Shown here one piece after another: positions 1 through 11,623 of a DNA stretch of 64,000 nucleotides. Within the stretch, counting starts at the first letter, position 1, and the number at the start of each line of letters is the position of its first letter. The notes beneath the pieces are model-generated. The model was not told where the DNA came from and did no database searches. It was given only the letters and a program-made list of their open reading frames with translations. A program made the translations under genes and the position numbers. The DNA is taken from the NCBI GenBank assembly GCA_016758905.1, contig JAEPQZ010000009.1, positions 1 to 64,000 on the forward strand, given 5' to 3'. This DNA is from Umbelopsis isabellina (lineage: Eukaryota; Mucoromycota; Umbelopsidomycetes; Umbelopsidales; Umbelopsidaceae).

Positions 1-127
1 AACCCTAAACCCTAAACCCTAAACCCTAAACCCTAAACCCTAAACCCTAAACCCTAAACCCTAAACCCTAAACCCTAAACCCTAAACCCTAAACCCTAAA
101 CCCTAAACCCTAAACCCTAAACCCTAA
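1..127. repeat. Telomeric repeat array (CCCTAAA)n
   Basis: About 18 perfect head-to-tail copies of the 7-bp unit CCCTAAA fill the first 127 bases and stop abruptly at CCTAATTCC. The C-rich strand reads 5' to 3' into the chromosome, so the TTTAGGG strand runs 5' to 3' toward the end, as expected at a left telomere. The heptamer is the Arabidopsis-type unit. Most fungi studied use TTAGGG, so the unit is itself notable. Confidence 0.97.
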
Positions 128-1110
128 TTCCTAAAGGCTAATTCGTAAACCCTAATCCTCTATCCTAGACTCTACATTATAAACCCTCAATTCTATGCCC
201 TAAATTCCTACTTTCTGTATGCTGTATCTTGTAGTCTAAATTCTAATTCTTAACTTCTAAATTATATGCCCTAAATCCTAAATTACCGGTTTTCCCTAAA
301 TCTTATATCTTAGATCTTAGTGCTTAAACTCCTAATGTGTATGGTCCTAATGTTTGAACTCTATTTCCTATATCCTGAATTCTAAAGTTTATATGTTTTA
401 TATTCTAAATTTTTAACCTTAAATTTAAACTTCTACATTATCTACCCTGTTTAAAGCCTAATTCTAAATGTTAGCCTCTTATTTTTAAACCCCTAATGTC
501 TATATTGTAAATCCTGCAATTTAAATCTTATATCTTAACTCCTAATCCTATGTCCTAAATTCTATATTCCCATTCTTAATATCCTAAATTCTATATCCCA
601 TATCCTAAATCATAAATTCTAACTTCTAAGTGCTAAATCCTAAGGTGGAAACCCTTAAACGCTATGTTCTAAATCTTAAATTTTGAAGGCTATATCGTAT
701 ATCGTATCCTTTCAGTCTTAAGTCTCAAATTATAAGCCCTATAGTCTATATCTTATAATCCTAAACCTTATATTCTAGGCTTTAAATCCTTAATTCTATA
801 TTCCAAACTCTCGATCCTATATTCTAAATCCTAAAGCCTAATCTTTGAAGTCTAACTTCCTATTTCTGAACCTTACATTCTATCATTTGAACCCTAATAT
901 CCTGTATTGTATATCCCATATTTTATATTCTAATCTTTGCTTACTAGAGCCTAAATCTTAAATTCCATATCCTGACCCCTAAATTTTACATCCTAGAATC
1001 TATATTTGTGAATCCTATATCCTAACCCCTCAAAATGTAATTCCTATATCTTATGCTTTAAATTCTAAATCTACGTTAAATCCTACGTTTTAACCCCTCT
1101 GTCTATTTGC
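128..1110. repeat. Degenerate telomere-like subtelomeric block
   Basis: About 1 kb of AT-rich sequence is built from variants of the telomere unit: words such as CCTAAATT, CCCTAAA, TCCTAAA and TATATCCTAAATTC recur every 7-15 bases with irregular spacing. It contains no ORF and no other recognisable element. The likely reading is old telomeric or telomere-associated repeat that diverged after chromosome-end turnover. Similarity to the telomere unit fades gradually, with no clear right edge. Confidence 0.7.
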
Positions 1111-1303
1111 TATTGTTATATTTATTATCTTTCTCTAGTACTTTCTTATATTTTATTTCTATTAATCTGTATATATGTTATTATTTGTGTCCATATTTTA
1201 TCTCTCCCCCTTCAAAGCTTATGTTGTGTATAATTTTATTCTGATTTCTTGTTCTATATCTTATACTCTGGATCCTATTTTTAAATCTTAATGCCCTTGC
1301 TGA

Positions 1304-1356
1304 TCTTTAGTGTTTAGAGTTTGATGTTTAGGGTCTACGTCTTAGCGTTTAGGGTA
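1304..1356. repeat. Short inverted telomere-like segment (TTTAGGG sense)
   Basis: After a gap with no telomere words, TTTAGTG, TTTAGAG, TTTAGGG (1327-1333) and TTTAGGG (1348-1354) occur on the + strand. This is opposite to the orientation of the terminal array. It could be a remnant of an inverted subtelomeric repeat or of telomere addition at a break. Confidence 0.5.
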
Positions 1357-3418
1357 TTAACTTCCATCTTTCATCTTCCCCTTCCCATCTCCTATTAGTA
1401 TAAAGTTCAGCAAGAAACAGATCTTTTCTGTTTATATGTTTCTAAGGAAGCTAAGGGCAAGAAGAAATAAATCAGTGTGATGTGAATTTGTTCTCCTTCA
1501 TGGCTTTCTACTACATCAATGTCATATCTGACAATATTTAATCAGATTAACACTCGACCGGCTTACATTGATTTAATTGAACACATAGCAAACAGCTTTA
1601 AAGTTTTGAAACATTCGACTTAACGAGTACAGAATATTGTACAAAGGCTTCATGTTTATCCACCAAAAACACTACTCAAATGTTGGAGGTAACACAGTGA
1701 TCAATGACCAACCTTTATTCATTGACACTCTTGATTTTCAGTGTTTGTCACTTTTACATTCTCCGCCTATATCTTAATCATATTTCTATAGGAACTTAGA
1801 CTTAATATCCACTGAGACTAGTATAAGAAGCAGCAAAGGCTGCAATTCAATTAATTAGGATATGGGTGCCTAGTCTCTACTTGACTTTGAACTTATCATC
1901 TTTAACACACGGATCCTTGCCCCGGAACAGATTTAGTGTGCCATTCAACTAGGTGAAAGTGAGTTGGTGTGGTGTAAGCTATATGATGATTACTGTGTAT
2001 GCTTTTGAGATTCATGCTGGTGTTTCCAAGAACGAATGTGTGGTACCTATATTAATTGTTATGTACAATTGTTTACTGCTACAGTTTAGTATATCATAGT
2101 CGCACATAATAGGGACTTGATTTTTTATGGTTTCTCTCTTAGGCTACAATTTCATGTCGTCCGTTGAATAGACATCAGTGAGTGGCGATCCTAATTATAA
2201 GCCCTAACAGTGCCTAATTGCCATAATGATGTTTTATATTGACTTATTTCCTATGCTCATACTTGCCTTTCGAGCTCAAATGCATAAAATTTGACGGCCA
2301 GGTACTAACAAGAACATTCTTGGATATTCACCGCGTTTCTAGTCAAATTTGGGGGATATAATACATTGGTTTGTTGGAATCAGAACTTTTCTTATCGTCC
2401 GATTCCGACATTATCAATCATCAGCTGCAGTTTGCTTTTCTTTTGTAAAAGGCTATTCCACCTCAGGTTATGTTAATGTCATCGCCTCTGGATACAAAAT
2501 TTCGTAAATTACGATTTAAACCTGTCATCCACGTCTATGAAAGACTGTAGTTGGAGTTAACTATCTTTCTATTAACAGAAGGATAGGTCTTTTGAGTACT
2601 TTCCACCTTAGGAATGCGAAAATGCTAATGGGTTCAGCTATCGTGTTTAGTGGTTTTTTCAGGAGAATCTCAAACGACTACTGTATCTTTTCCCCACTCA
2701 TTTCCATGGGTTAACTCCGGAACAGCTTTCATAAGATTAGTGTCGCTGTTGTTCTTGCATAACGATCGGACCGTTTGATCCAACCTCTTACCTTATCCTT
2801 GGTCAATCCCATCTCGTGTTAGCCGTAAACAGATGTGAGCCGCTCGGTACCAGTCAGTTTGCCGTATTGTAACATTTTTCATTGCTATGGGAAGTAAAGC
2901 GACCATTTCTTGCTTTTGCAGAAGTTCAAGCTTTTGTAAATTCTGGCGTTTTGACAAAATCAAAGTCATGGCTTGGATCATATTGATTAAAATTAACTGC
3001 GATTTCCGGAAGTCATCGGTTCATAGTTTTCATTTGTTTCTCTATATCAGAGTATTCGATTATTTATTGATCATATGTAGTTGCTTGATGTGTCTTTTAA
3101 TTATCAAAACTTTCCATCCAGTTTGATCAAAGGACTGGAGCGTTTAAATTAGCCGCAATTTATTATGCCTTTTTAAAACATGACGACTTTTTCAAACCAA
3201 TTTCCTTCACACAATGTTTGAATCCCATTTTTATTACCAGCGAGTATAAGACATATATGAAAAAGAAGACTTGTTCATCAAAGGATCGTTGCATTAGCAG
3301 TCCTTCTATCATGTGCAAAGAGCATCGTATTCTTTCACACAAACCTTGTGTAACAGGACTGTGCTTATTTGATTTCCCCGCTGTTCAACCAAGAAAATGG
3401 TTGTTCCTATTTCTACTG
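1357..3418. other. Subtelomeric stretch without recognisable genes
   Basis: About 2 kb separates the telomere-like repeats from the first gene. Short ORFs (for example 2793-2981 on the - strand and 2887-3126 on the + strand) have no recognisable domain and no convincing splice partners. No helicase of the telomere-linked type and no transposase motif was seen. Confidence 0.5.
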
Positions 3419-5770
3419 ATGAAGGCATTTAAAGCAAATCTGCTTTACACTTGCTGTATATTTTCGAGCATTCAGCTTGCTTATGCTCAATCAACAGGAC
3501 CACAAAACTATTCTGATTTCAAGTATGTTGCCGATTCCCTTCTCACCCGTTTCATCTCAGTCACTAACTAATTCTTGGCTCGAACAGTTTGGTGATATCG
3601 AACAACACTTTATATGCACTGGGGTCACTGTCGGTATGAATCATTATTAATATGGTGGTCAAAATATAGATGTTGTAAGTCTAATGATTTTTCAAATTTC
3701 AATGAATTTCTCGATAGCCAACGTTTGAAATATGGGCTTTGGATCTATCTCAGTCATTTTCTGCTGAGACAGCACCATGGCAACTGAAAGTCAATGGTTC
3801 TGCATACAGCTCTTTACTTCTTCCTTATACTGATGGTGTAGCATATGCTTCTTCTGCTGGAAATATAATTGCCGAGGCCGGTCAAGGCGGTACCAACCAG
3901 CTTGCCGCTGGCCTTGTTTCTTACAATCCTGTCAATGAAAATGTTGGCGTCGGTACGTGGCTCTCATATCATATGGGTTTAAGCATGATACAGATTTTTG
4001 ATATATTTACAGTTCCGGCATTGGGTGATCATGGTTCTGTTCGTATGTCCATGACGGCGAATGTTGACTCTAACAACAACGCTTGGTATTATGGAGGTCG
4101 GACGACAAACTCGGCAGGACAACCGCAATATGTATGTAAAACACATATTTTGTGTACATCTTGCAAATACTGACATATAGCATCGATTTAAGTTCAATGA
4201 TTTGAAGGCATATGAGATTGATGAGCAATATTGGGCACCACAGTTTTTGGTTGGCCCGCAAAATTTCCAACCAGGCTATCGTGCTGGACACACAGCAAAT
4301 CTGATGTAAGTAAGACCAGCTACATTGTAGAAGAACAACAATGAAACTAATACATGTTTTTGGAACAGTGATCAAAAGCTTTTTGTTTTGGGAGGAGTTG
4401 GCGCACTTATGAATGCTACTACCAATCAATTCGTGGAGTATTTACCGGATTTTACCACTGCGCTAGGTTTGTAAATTATCTTGATATCATTGCGTAAAGC
4501 GTAAAGAAGCATTATCTAATCGCATGCTTATTATAGTATTCAACCTGACTCTGAGCGACACTAGAGTTGCCAACTACACTACATCTTCACCAAGTGGTTC
4601 CTTTCCTGAACCTAGGCTAAAGTGAGTTCGGAAATGTTACAACTACCAGTTGATTTTCTTGTGTAATAACTCCCCTGTTTCTCTGTTAAATAGAAATTCT
4701 ATGGTGGAAGGTAAGTTCAGTAATTTTGGTAGAACTATATTCAAATGCTGTTCTAAAATATCGTACCTGATTATTCAGCTCCTGATGGCCATAGCATAGT
4801 TATGTTTGGTGGATTCAGCACAAGCAATGCAAGCGTTATCTTCGACGATGTCTGGGTTCTCGATTCTTGCTATCTGAGATGGGAGAAGAAAACCATAGCT
4901 GGAGTTGCGCCGGCTGGTCGAGCTGGCCATTCGGCCGTCCGAGTTGGAAATTATATGATCATCGTTGGTGGTACGTATGTTTTCTGTTTAGATTGCTCTT
5001 ATTCAACTTTGCGTATTGACATATCCCTTGGCTCTGCATTGATAGGTTTTACTCAAATCAATGCTGACTATAAATTCGATCTTTACGCTAACGATTTGGC
5101 AATACTGGATATGTCCCAATGGCAATGGGTCAATTCTTTTACCACATCCACAGCTCAAAACACACAGCCAACGCCCTTATGTACTTTCCCTTTTACACTT
5201 CCCGATGGCCAGACCGGCGATTCACCAATAACTCCACAAGCGCCTGTTATAGTTGGAGGCTCAAACTCGGATGAAGCCAAGAAGCTTGGATTCGGCATCT
5301 CATTTTCCACTGTAGCTTTCTTGGCAATTCTGGGCGGTGCCGCATACTTTGTCTTCAAACGACGTCGTCGGTCAAAGACTACCACTCCTTATTGGCTTCC
5401 CGGCATGGGCAACGATCCGTCGAATACCGGCCATGATCTCGGAATATATCCTCCAGCTGACCACAGTCGAACCACTGATTATCCCATGTTTGTATACGAT
5501 CCGGAAGGCGACAAGAAGAAGAACGGCAAGATCGCACTGCCTGCCGAAGATAGCAATACTCGAACCTATTCTGCATCTGATGTAGAGGACTGGCGAGCCA
5601 AGGAAGAGGAACGTCGACCTTCAGATGGAAAAGCTCTACCACAACATAGTTCGCTTTGGAACAAGGTCCGTGGGTTAGGAGGCAATTCTTCTGGACATGA
5701 TGACGAAGCTGGTCTCATCAAAGGCGCAGATAAAAGTGGCTGGCAGAGACTGGAGGATTTTGAGGATTAA
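3419..5770 (+). CDS. Kelch-repeat single-pass membrane protein
   Basis: The protein has about ten exons. It starts at ATG 3419 with a signal peptide (MKAFKANLLYTCCIFSSIQ, cleavage near AYAQS), chosen over an upstream in-frame Met at 3218 because a signal peptide then begins the protein. A kelch/galactose-oxidase-like beta-propeller follows, with blades marked by YALGS, WYYGGRT, LFVLGG, IVMFGGF and MIIVGG and their paired tryptophan/aspartate strands (VWVLD, LAILDMSQWQW). One transmembrane helix (about 5300-5350, FSTVAFLAILGGAAYF) precedes an RRRR stop-transfer sequence and a hydrophilic tail of about 120 residues. Exon 1 ends at 3522 and exon 2 begins at 3588; all junctions keep the frame. 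The topology suggests an extracellular or lumenal propeller anchored at the surface or in the endomembrane system. The ligand is unknown. Confidence 0.85.
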
Positions 5771-6242
5771 TAGCAATGGATTAGTCGAATATTTCCTTCG
5801 TTCGAGTCTCGTTCGAGCTCATACCCTTTCATCTTGGTATTGCATTGCAATTGTACTGTACATTGACATTTTTTAACAAGTATCTGATATATCTGACTTT
5901 CATTCGTACATCTTGGCTAGAGATAACATATTATTATTAAGTACTTTTTTTCTAAACGCGTTTCTACACAGCTGTCTTTTTGCATATAGTCCTGAGTTTG
6001 CTACTATACTGCATTCTACGGCAAGCAAGTACCTCTTTTCTTGTGTTTGCAGAGTAGCTACATAATATCGATGCTGCAGATGCACCATATATGAATCAAG
6101 TATTACAGTTAGATCAAGAGTGACTGATGCGTTCACAACTATTCCTTCATATGATCATTTTGTTAAACAGGTGGTTTTCTTATTGCAATTACTCAGAAAA
6201 TAGTGAATTAGCTTTCTCTGATACTAGAATTTTTGGTTGTAT
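5771..6242. other. Convergent 3' intergenic region
   Basis: Lies between the stop codons of the kelch gene (+) and the esterase (-). AT-rich, probably holding both 3' UTRs. The ORF at 5900-6136 (-) has no recognisable domain. Confidence 0.5.
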
Positions 6243-7073
6243 TCAATTCCTATATATGCTTCTTACACTTTGCAAAAATTCAACCAAATCATTCACACCT
6301 TGAGGCTCGTTGATCCAATGACCACCGTCCTTGTAGGCTTTCCAACAGACGGACATGCCCAGTTGATTTAATGTCTGGTATAGCTTTTGTCCATTAGCGA
6401 TCGGCACCATATCATCATCTATGGCATGAGAGAGAAATACCGGAGTCGCTAAAAGTGATTCTAACATAGTGTAAGTATTTTTAAATTTTGAGCCATACGG
6501 ATTGCTGGATGTAGAATTGAAGATACTTTGAATTGCCTGGAGTAGACCAGTGTTCGTTTCACTTTTAATAATCGCTTCTACTTCTCTTTGATAAGGAAAC
6601 CATCCACAGAATCCGATAAATGCACAGAGACCCATATCGCAATGCATTAAACACTGAATTGCCGTGGCACAGCCTTGACTTATGCCTCCAAGGATGATTT
6701 GACTTGGAGGAACAAGTGATGTCTCCCTGATGATAATATCGAGAATAAACATTATGCTTTCATTTAAACCAGCTTTCTGCAATTCCTTCCGTTCTTCTGG
6801 CTCTTCGACTGACCATATGTCAAACCATTGGGATAGACTCATTTCAAAACGCGTTGAATCTCGGAGTCCAGAGTATGGAAACACCCACTTAAAGGTGGGG
6901 AAAATCTCGGTTAGTGTTCGACCGTCAGATGCCTGGCTCTCGAAGAATTCTTCGGCGAATTCCGTGGCCGTGCTGTCGCGGCCATGTAGCAAAATGACAG
7001 TATGAGTATGCTCTTTGAAAGGGTCTACAATATGGGTCATTGTGGTTTTCTGAACTGCTCGTTTGTATTCCAT
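6243..7073 (-). CDS. Acyl-protein thioesterase / carboxylesterase (alpha/beta hydrolase)
   Basis: A single-exon protein of about 276 residues in the phospholipase/carboxylesterase family. Visible features are the oxyanion region ILLHGRDST, the nucleophile elbow GGISQG with Ser near residue 132, the acid in SHAIDDDMVP and the catalytic His in DGGHW. Family members remove palmitoyl groups from proteins or hydrolyse lysophospholipids and small esters, usually in the cytosol; no signal peptide is seen here. The frame extends upstream of ATG 7073 only through a GTG codon, so the start is 7073 or the next Met at 7040. It lies 204 bp upstream of the pyruvate decarboxylase stop codon, on the same strand. 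The exact substrate cannot be read from sequence. Confidence 0.85.
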   Translation of the reverse strand: MEYKRAVQKTTMTHIVDPFKEHTHTVILLHGRDSTATEFAEEFFESQASDGRTLTEIFPTFKWVFPYSGLRDSTRFEMSLSQWFDIWSVEEPEERKELQKAGLNESIMFILDIIIRETSLVPPSQIILGGISQGCATAIQCLMHCDMGLCAFIGFCGWFPYQREVEAIIKSETNTGLLQAIQSIFNSTSSNPYGSKFKNTYTMLESLLATPVFLSHAIDDDMVPIANGQKLYQTLNQLGMSVCWKAYKDGGHWINEPQGVNDLVEFLQSVRSIYRN

Positions 7074-7277
7074 TACCACAAGGCAATCCAACGAAAGGCA
7101 GAAGCGCACTGACCTACAAGCGTGAATTTCTTGCGCCTGACTTCGAGCAGTAATAGTGTGTCATCAATTTTGTATTTTATTTATTTTTCTTATCGTGCAT
7201 GAACATGTTGTCGCCTTCCTACTGCTAGATTGTTTGAAGCTGATATGACTGGCTAATGGGTTACCAATTGTATATCT

Positions 7278-9413
7278 TCATTGCTTAACTTGCATCAAGA
7301 GCTCTCTTGGGGCATCCATCTGTGGCATACAAACTTCCAAAAAGTGGATCTTGTCGGGTTGAGACTTTGTCTTCTCCATTGCCTCTTCCAACTGCTTTCT
7401 TGTTTCGACCTTTAACTGCAAGCCAACCTTTGATTGAATGCCGGACTTCAAATTACGCTTGAGTTCGCTGCCAAAGTATTGGAGTGTCTTGCTGTATTCC
7501 CACATGGGAACTTCATTATAATCTCTTCCGTCTCCATGAATCAATTTTTCAATGGTGTATCCGTCGTTGTTAAGGAGAATGATAACGGGGGTCAGGCCAA
7601 GGCGAAGCATGACAGAGACTTCTTGTGCCGTCAATTGGAAAGAGCCATCACCAACAAACAAATAAACCCGTCTGTCCTGCTTACGGCCAGCCACAGCGGC
7701 TCCGACAGCAGCACCAACACTGAAACCAATGGAACCCCTGATGACACCAGATATGTTAGTATCGATGATTAAAATGAAAGCCAAACGGTACGAGGTCAAC
7801 TCACCAAAGGATCTGTGTAACAAAAATGGAATCCTTGGGGGCCTTCATGTTGATGGCACCAAAGCTGGAAGTTCCTGTCTCGGCGACAATAATTGGACGA
7901 GGATCGAAGAATCGAGGGATGTTAGCCCAGAAGTATGTATGATCAATGACTTGGGAACTCTGGTCCGCTTTAGGACCTTCAGGTCTGGGACCCAATTGCT
8001 TCCCTTTCTTGTTCGGGAAGTTCTTGATCAAGTCGGGCAAAAGTTGATTCATTGCTGTAAGTAAAACAAAGCAGATTTCAATAAACATGAACTATCTTAC
8101 AGTTTTCAAACGAAGCTTTAATATCACTTACCAACTTTCTCATATGTAGCATGGAACACAGACGTGTTGAAGCTGTGGAAAGCAATGACCTTGTCGGCAT
8201 CCACATGGTATGTGAAGCCACCAGTGTTGAAATCCGATTGAAGGGCCCCAATTTCCAAAATTAGGTCGGACTCAAGAACTTCTTTCTTGATCTCATCATA
8301 ACTGACGTTACCAGCGTAAGCTCCTCTGAAGCACTTGTCTGCTTCATCCACAGCACCCTTGCCCATTGGCGTGACATAAGTTGGAAACTGGGAAACTTTG
8401 ATAAGCTCATGGACATGTTTTTTCATATTTCGACGCAGAGCACAAGCATCAACCAAGATGATAGGGTTCTCAGCCTGTTCAATTTTGCTGATAATATCTT
8501 TCAAAGCGGCCTTGTGTGTTTTCTCAGGGTTTTCTGGAAGCTTGAGATCGATAGGCTTGACTGGCCAGCTGGGTACAGATATTTCTACATCCACCAAGTC
8601 GATGGGAAGACCAATATAGCCTGAAAAAGCCGGTTAACTTTCATTGTTGACTAACATACACGCAAGCACCTAAAATATACAAATAATGCTACAAACCTGG
8701 GCGCACATTGATGATACTATGGCGAATGACTCTGTCAATTTCTTGCATGGCAGTATCCTCCTTCAAGATAGTGTTTGCCACGGTAATCTCTGAAAAGATC
8801 TTTCGAAAGACTTGGAAGTCACCGTTGCCAAGTGTGTGATGAAGAACAGCTCCAGAAGCTTGAGACTTGGTATTAGGCATTCCAACAATATGAATAACCG
8901 GGATCATTTCAGAATAGGAGCCAGCAATTCCATTGACAGCTGATAGCTCACCAACACCAAAGGTAGTGACGAGAGCCTATTGATAAGAAACATGTTTTGT
9001 ATATGAGTTATGGCAATCCGTGAATTGAAATTTCGCTTGAGACTTAGTTACTCACGCCAACACCTTGTACTCGAGCGTATCCATCGGCCGCATACGCTGC
9101 GTTAAGCTCATTGGCATCATGGCCCCATAGAAGATCCTTATCATCTGATACAAAAAATTAAAGGTTATTGCGATACTCTTTGTCTTTCACACCCGTCATG
9201 CAATTATCACCTTCTATTTGGTCGAGGAAAGGCTACAATAAAACCCATGTGCAAGCTGTTAGTTGCTACAAATACACGACAATTGAGCACGTTCAAGCGG
9301 GTTGTCAAATTTACCATGTTGTAGTCTCCCGGCACACCAAAGATGGTTTCAATGCCAACTTCCTTCAGGCGATAAAGAAGGTATTTTCCGATACTGATAG
9401 AGTTTTGCGGCAT
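7278..9413 (-). CDS. PDC1: Pyruvate decarboxylase
   Basis: A thiamine-diphosphate enzyme converting pyruvate to acetaldehyde and CO2 in alcoholic fermentation. Seven exons join in frame to about 564 residues, the usual PDC length. The start MPQNSISIGKYLLYRL leads into FGVPGDYN at about residue 25, with the catalytic-site Glu in LDQIEG. Next come ELNAAYAADGYAR, TTFGVGELSAVNG and MIPVIHIVGMPNT, then a central domain with YIGLPIDLVDVEI. The C-terminal cofactor motif runs from GDGS to LLNNDGYTIE. The last intron splits a Trp codon just before GSIGFSVGAA. It is cytosolic and tetrameric by family knowledge. Introns use GTAAGT/GTGAGT-like donors. The neighbour on the same strand is cystathionine gamma-lyase. 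Acetolactate synthase and indolepyruvate decarboxylase are less likely given the GDYN and NDGYT signatures. Confidence 0.95.
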
Positions 9414-9734
9414 GGTTAGAAGAAAGAGATATTATGTAAAACAAATGTTTTGCCACCAAACCGTCCTTTTATTGCATTGTGGCCGGCATATCACCGATCC
9501 GTGCAAACAGTCACATTGATGTCATTGCCACGAACGCGGCACGGAACGACGGTCTCACTGCAATGTAGCTTTTACATACATATTCGTTTTCAGCCAAATT
9601 AGCCATCAGTGCTTGATGGTGATTTATTCTATGATGCGGATACAGATATTATGTGCGAGATTCTCTATGAAATAGGTTGTGGTGAAAGGGGGGGGGAAAA
9701 AAAAAAAGAAAAAATTGACAAGCATATATAAAAT
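9414..9734. other. PDC promoter with G9-A11 homopolymer junction
   Basis: This 321-bp gap holds the 3' end of cystathionine gamma-lyase and the upstream region of PDC (both - strand). It contains nine G (9688-9696) followed directly by eleven A (9697-9707), a stretch prone to replication slippage. No other element was recognised. Confidence 0.5.
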
Positions 9735-11106
9735 TTAATAGGCTGCATCCAGTGCCTGAGCGAGGTCAGTCATCAAATCATCAGCAGTCTCAATGCCAAC
9801 GGACAAGCGCACCAAAGTATCAGTGATACCAAGCTTGGCTCTGTCCTCTTCGCTAACGCTACCGTGAGTCATGACAGCAGGAACTTCAATCAAAGATTCC
9901 ACACCTCCAAGTGACTCAGCCAAAGTGATGTGTTGCAATTTTTGAAGGAAAACGTTCACGTTATCAATAGAACCCTTCATACGGAAAGAAAGCATACCGC
10001 CGAATCCGCGTTGCTGACGCTTGGCAAGCTCATGTTGAGGGTGAGAAGCTAAACCGGGATATATGACCTCTTCAATGTGAGTGTTCTTGGAGAGGAATTC
10101 GGCAATACGAATAGCATTTTCTTCGTGACGTTTCATACGGACTTCCAAAGTCATCAGGCCACGTCTAGCCAAGAAGGAATCGAAAGCCGATGGGACAGCT
10201 CCGAGAGAATTCTGCAAAAATTTGAGATTCTCATAGATATCGGTGTCATTGGTGACCGCCACTCCCATTACAACGTCAGAATGACCATTGATATACTTGG
10301 TAACAGAGTGAACAACAATGTCAGCACCCAATGCCAGAGGGTTTTGAAAGTAAGGGCTCATGAAAGTGTTGTCGACAACGAGGTAAGCACCATGAGCATG
10401 AGCATGCTTGGCTACAGCTTCGATATCGATAATGCGCAGAGTTGGGTTGGTCGGGGTTTCAATCCAAACAAGCTGTCAAGGTAAAAAAAAATAAAAAATA
10501 CATGGGTTTTGCGTTAATACTACTCCTTAATTCGATCGAGTGATTAACCTTTGTTATGGCGCAATTTTAGTTACCTTAGTGTTTTCCTTGAAATGAGGCT
10601 TGATATTATCAGCATTGGACAGATCAACAAAAGTAGCCTCTACACCATTGCCGCTGGCAACCTTGGTAAAGTAACGATAGGTACCACCATACACATCGTT
10701 CACAGAGATGATATGGGAACCGGCCTTCAAGCTGTTGATGATAGTAGCGGTAGTGGCTGATCCAGAGCTGAAAGCCAAACCATGCTTGGCACCCTCAAGG
10801 AGTGCAACAGCGTCTTCAAAGTTGTTGCGAGTAGGGTTTCCAGATCGCGAATAATCGAAGCCCTGATAATAACAATATTGCCCATGAGTTTTACTTGAAC
10901 CAACTAACCTGAACCTTTGCTGTTGCACATTAGCTACTACATACCTTATGAACACCAGCAGCCGATTGCTTGAAAGTGGTAGAAAGAGAGATAGGTGGGA
11001 TAACAGCACCAGTCAAACCATCAGGAACATGTCCAGCGTGGATGGCTCGTGTGCCGAATCCAAGAGAAGTCAAAGCGTGAGCCTTATCTTGAGTAGGTTG
11101 ACCCAT
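9735..11106 (-). CDS. CYS3: Cystathionine gamma-lyase
   Basis: A PLP-dependent transsulfuration enzyme splitting cystathionine into cysteine, 2-oxobutyrate and ammonia. Three exons give 395 residues. The N-terminus MGQPTQDKAHALTSLGFGTR leads to RAIHAG and IPPISLSTTF. YSRSGNPTR and the phosphate-binding SSGSATTAT are in exon 2. VDNTF and the PLP lysine in HSVTKYINGHSD (about Lys209) are in exon 3, followed by SLGGVESLIEVPA and RLSVGIE. The Glu in VESLIE is the position usually cited as separating gamma-lyase from other family members, so CYS3 is preferred over cystathionine beta-lyase or gamma-synthase. Introns fall after GVHK and after KENTK with standard donors. It is cytosolic and tetrameric by family knowledge. 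Confidence 0.93.
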
Positions 11107-11623
11107 TATGATTAAAGAGTAAAGATGTGAGAGAGATAGAAGAGCAAGAGAGAAAAAAGCTGCGACCTTTTATGTGGCGAGAGCTGTAAAAGCAATTAGA
11201 AATCAAGGCAAAAAAAATTGTTTCAAGCTGATAAAGTAGACTCGTGACTGTTCTTGCCGTCCTACTTTCGCACGCTTAAGCCGCTTTCCCCGTCATACAT
11301 GCCAATTTAGCGGGAAATCACCTTGGATAGGAGTGTGGCAGATGAGATCCTAATTTAACATGACAACATAACATGTCTTTTATTTATTAACATCAGCCAT
11401 AGTTAATGGATATAGTGGGATGACAAATTATGTGTTCGGCCAAAATTTCTTGTGTCAAAACCATCCAACCGACGTTCAACTACATGATGGCATTCCCCGT
11501 GACTCCATATTAAATCTCCGTCCAATGTTGGGTCAGCCTGTCCGCTTTAAGTGGTTCGCTGAGTTGCCAAGCACACCTGAACGAGCGCTTCACAGTTATC
11601 AATTGTAAAGAAAAATAAAAATA
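11107..11623. promoter_or_regulatory. Divergent promoter region of CYS3 and the syntaxin
   Basis: About 517 bp separate the two start codons and must carry both promoters. The CYS3-proximal part is purine/pyrimidine biased. The ORF at 11420-11608 (+) shows no domain. No CACGTG (Cbf1) site is present in this stretch. Confidence 0.45.

Noticed and set aside
2793-3126. Overlapping small ORFs on both strands in the subtelomere
   Set aside because: No domain, no conserved motif and no splice partners; consistent with chance frames in AT-rich DNA.
3218-3418. Upstream in-frame extension of the kelch protein
   Set aside because: It would bury the signal peptide 67 residues inside; the ATG at 3419 gives a normal secreted start.
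5800-5822. GTTCGAGTC resembling a tRNA B box
   Set aside because: No A box upstream and no acceptor stem; the upstream 70 bases are kelch coding sequence.
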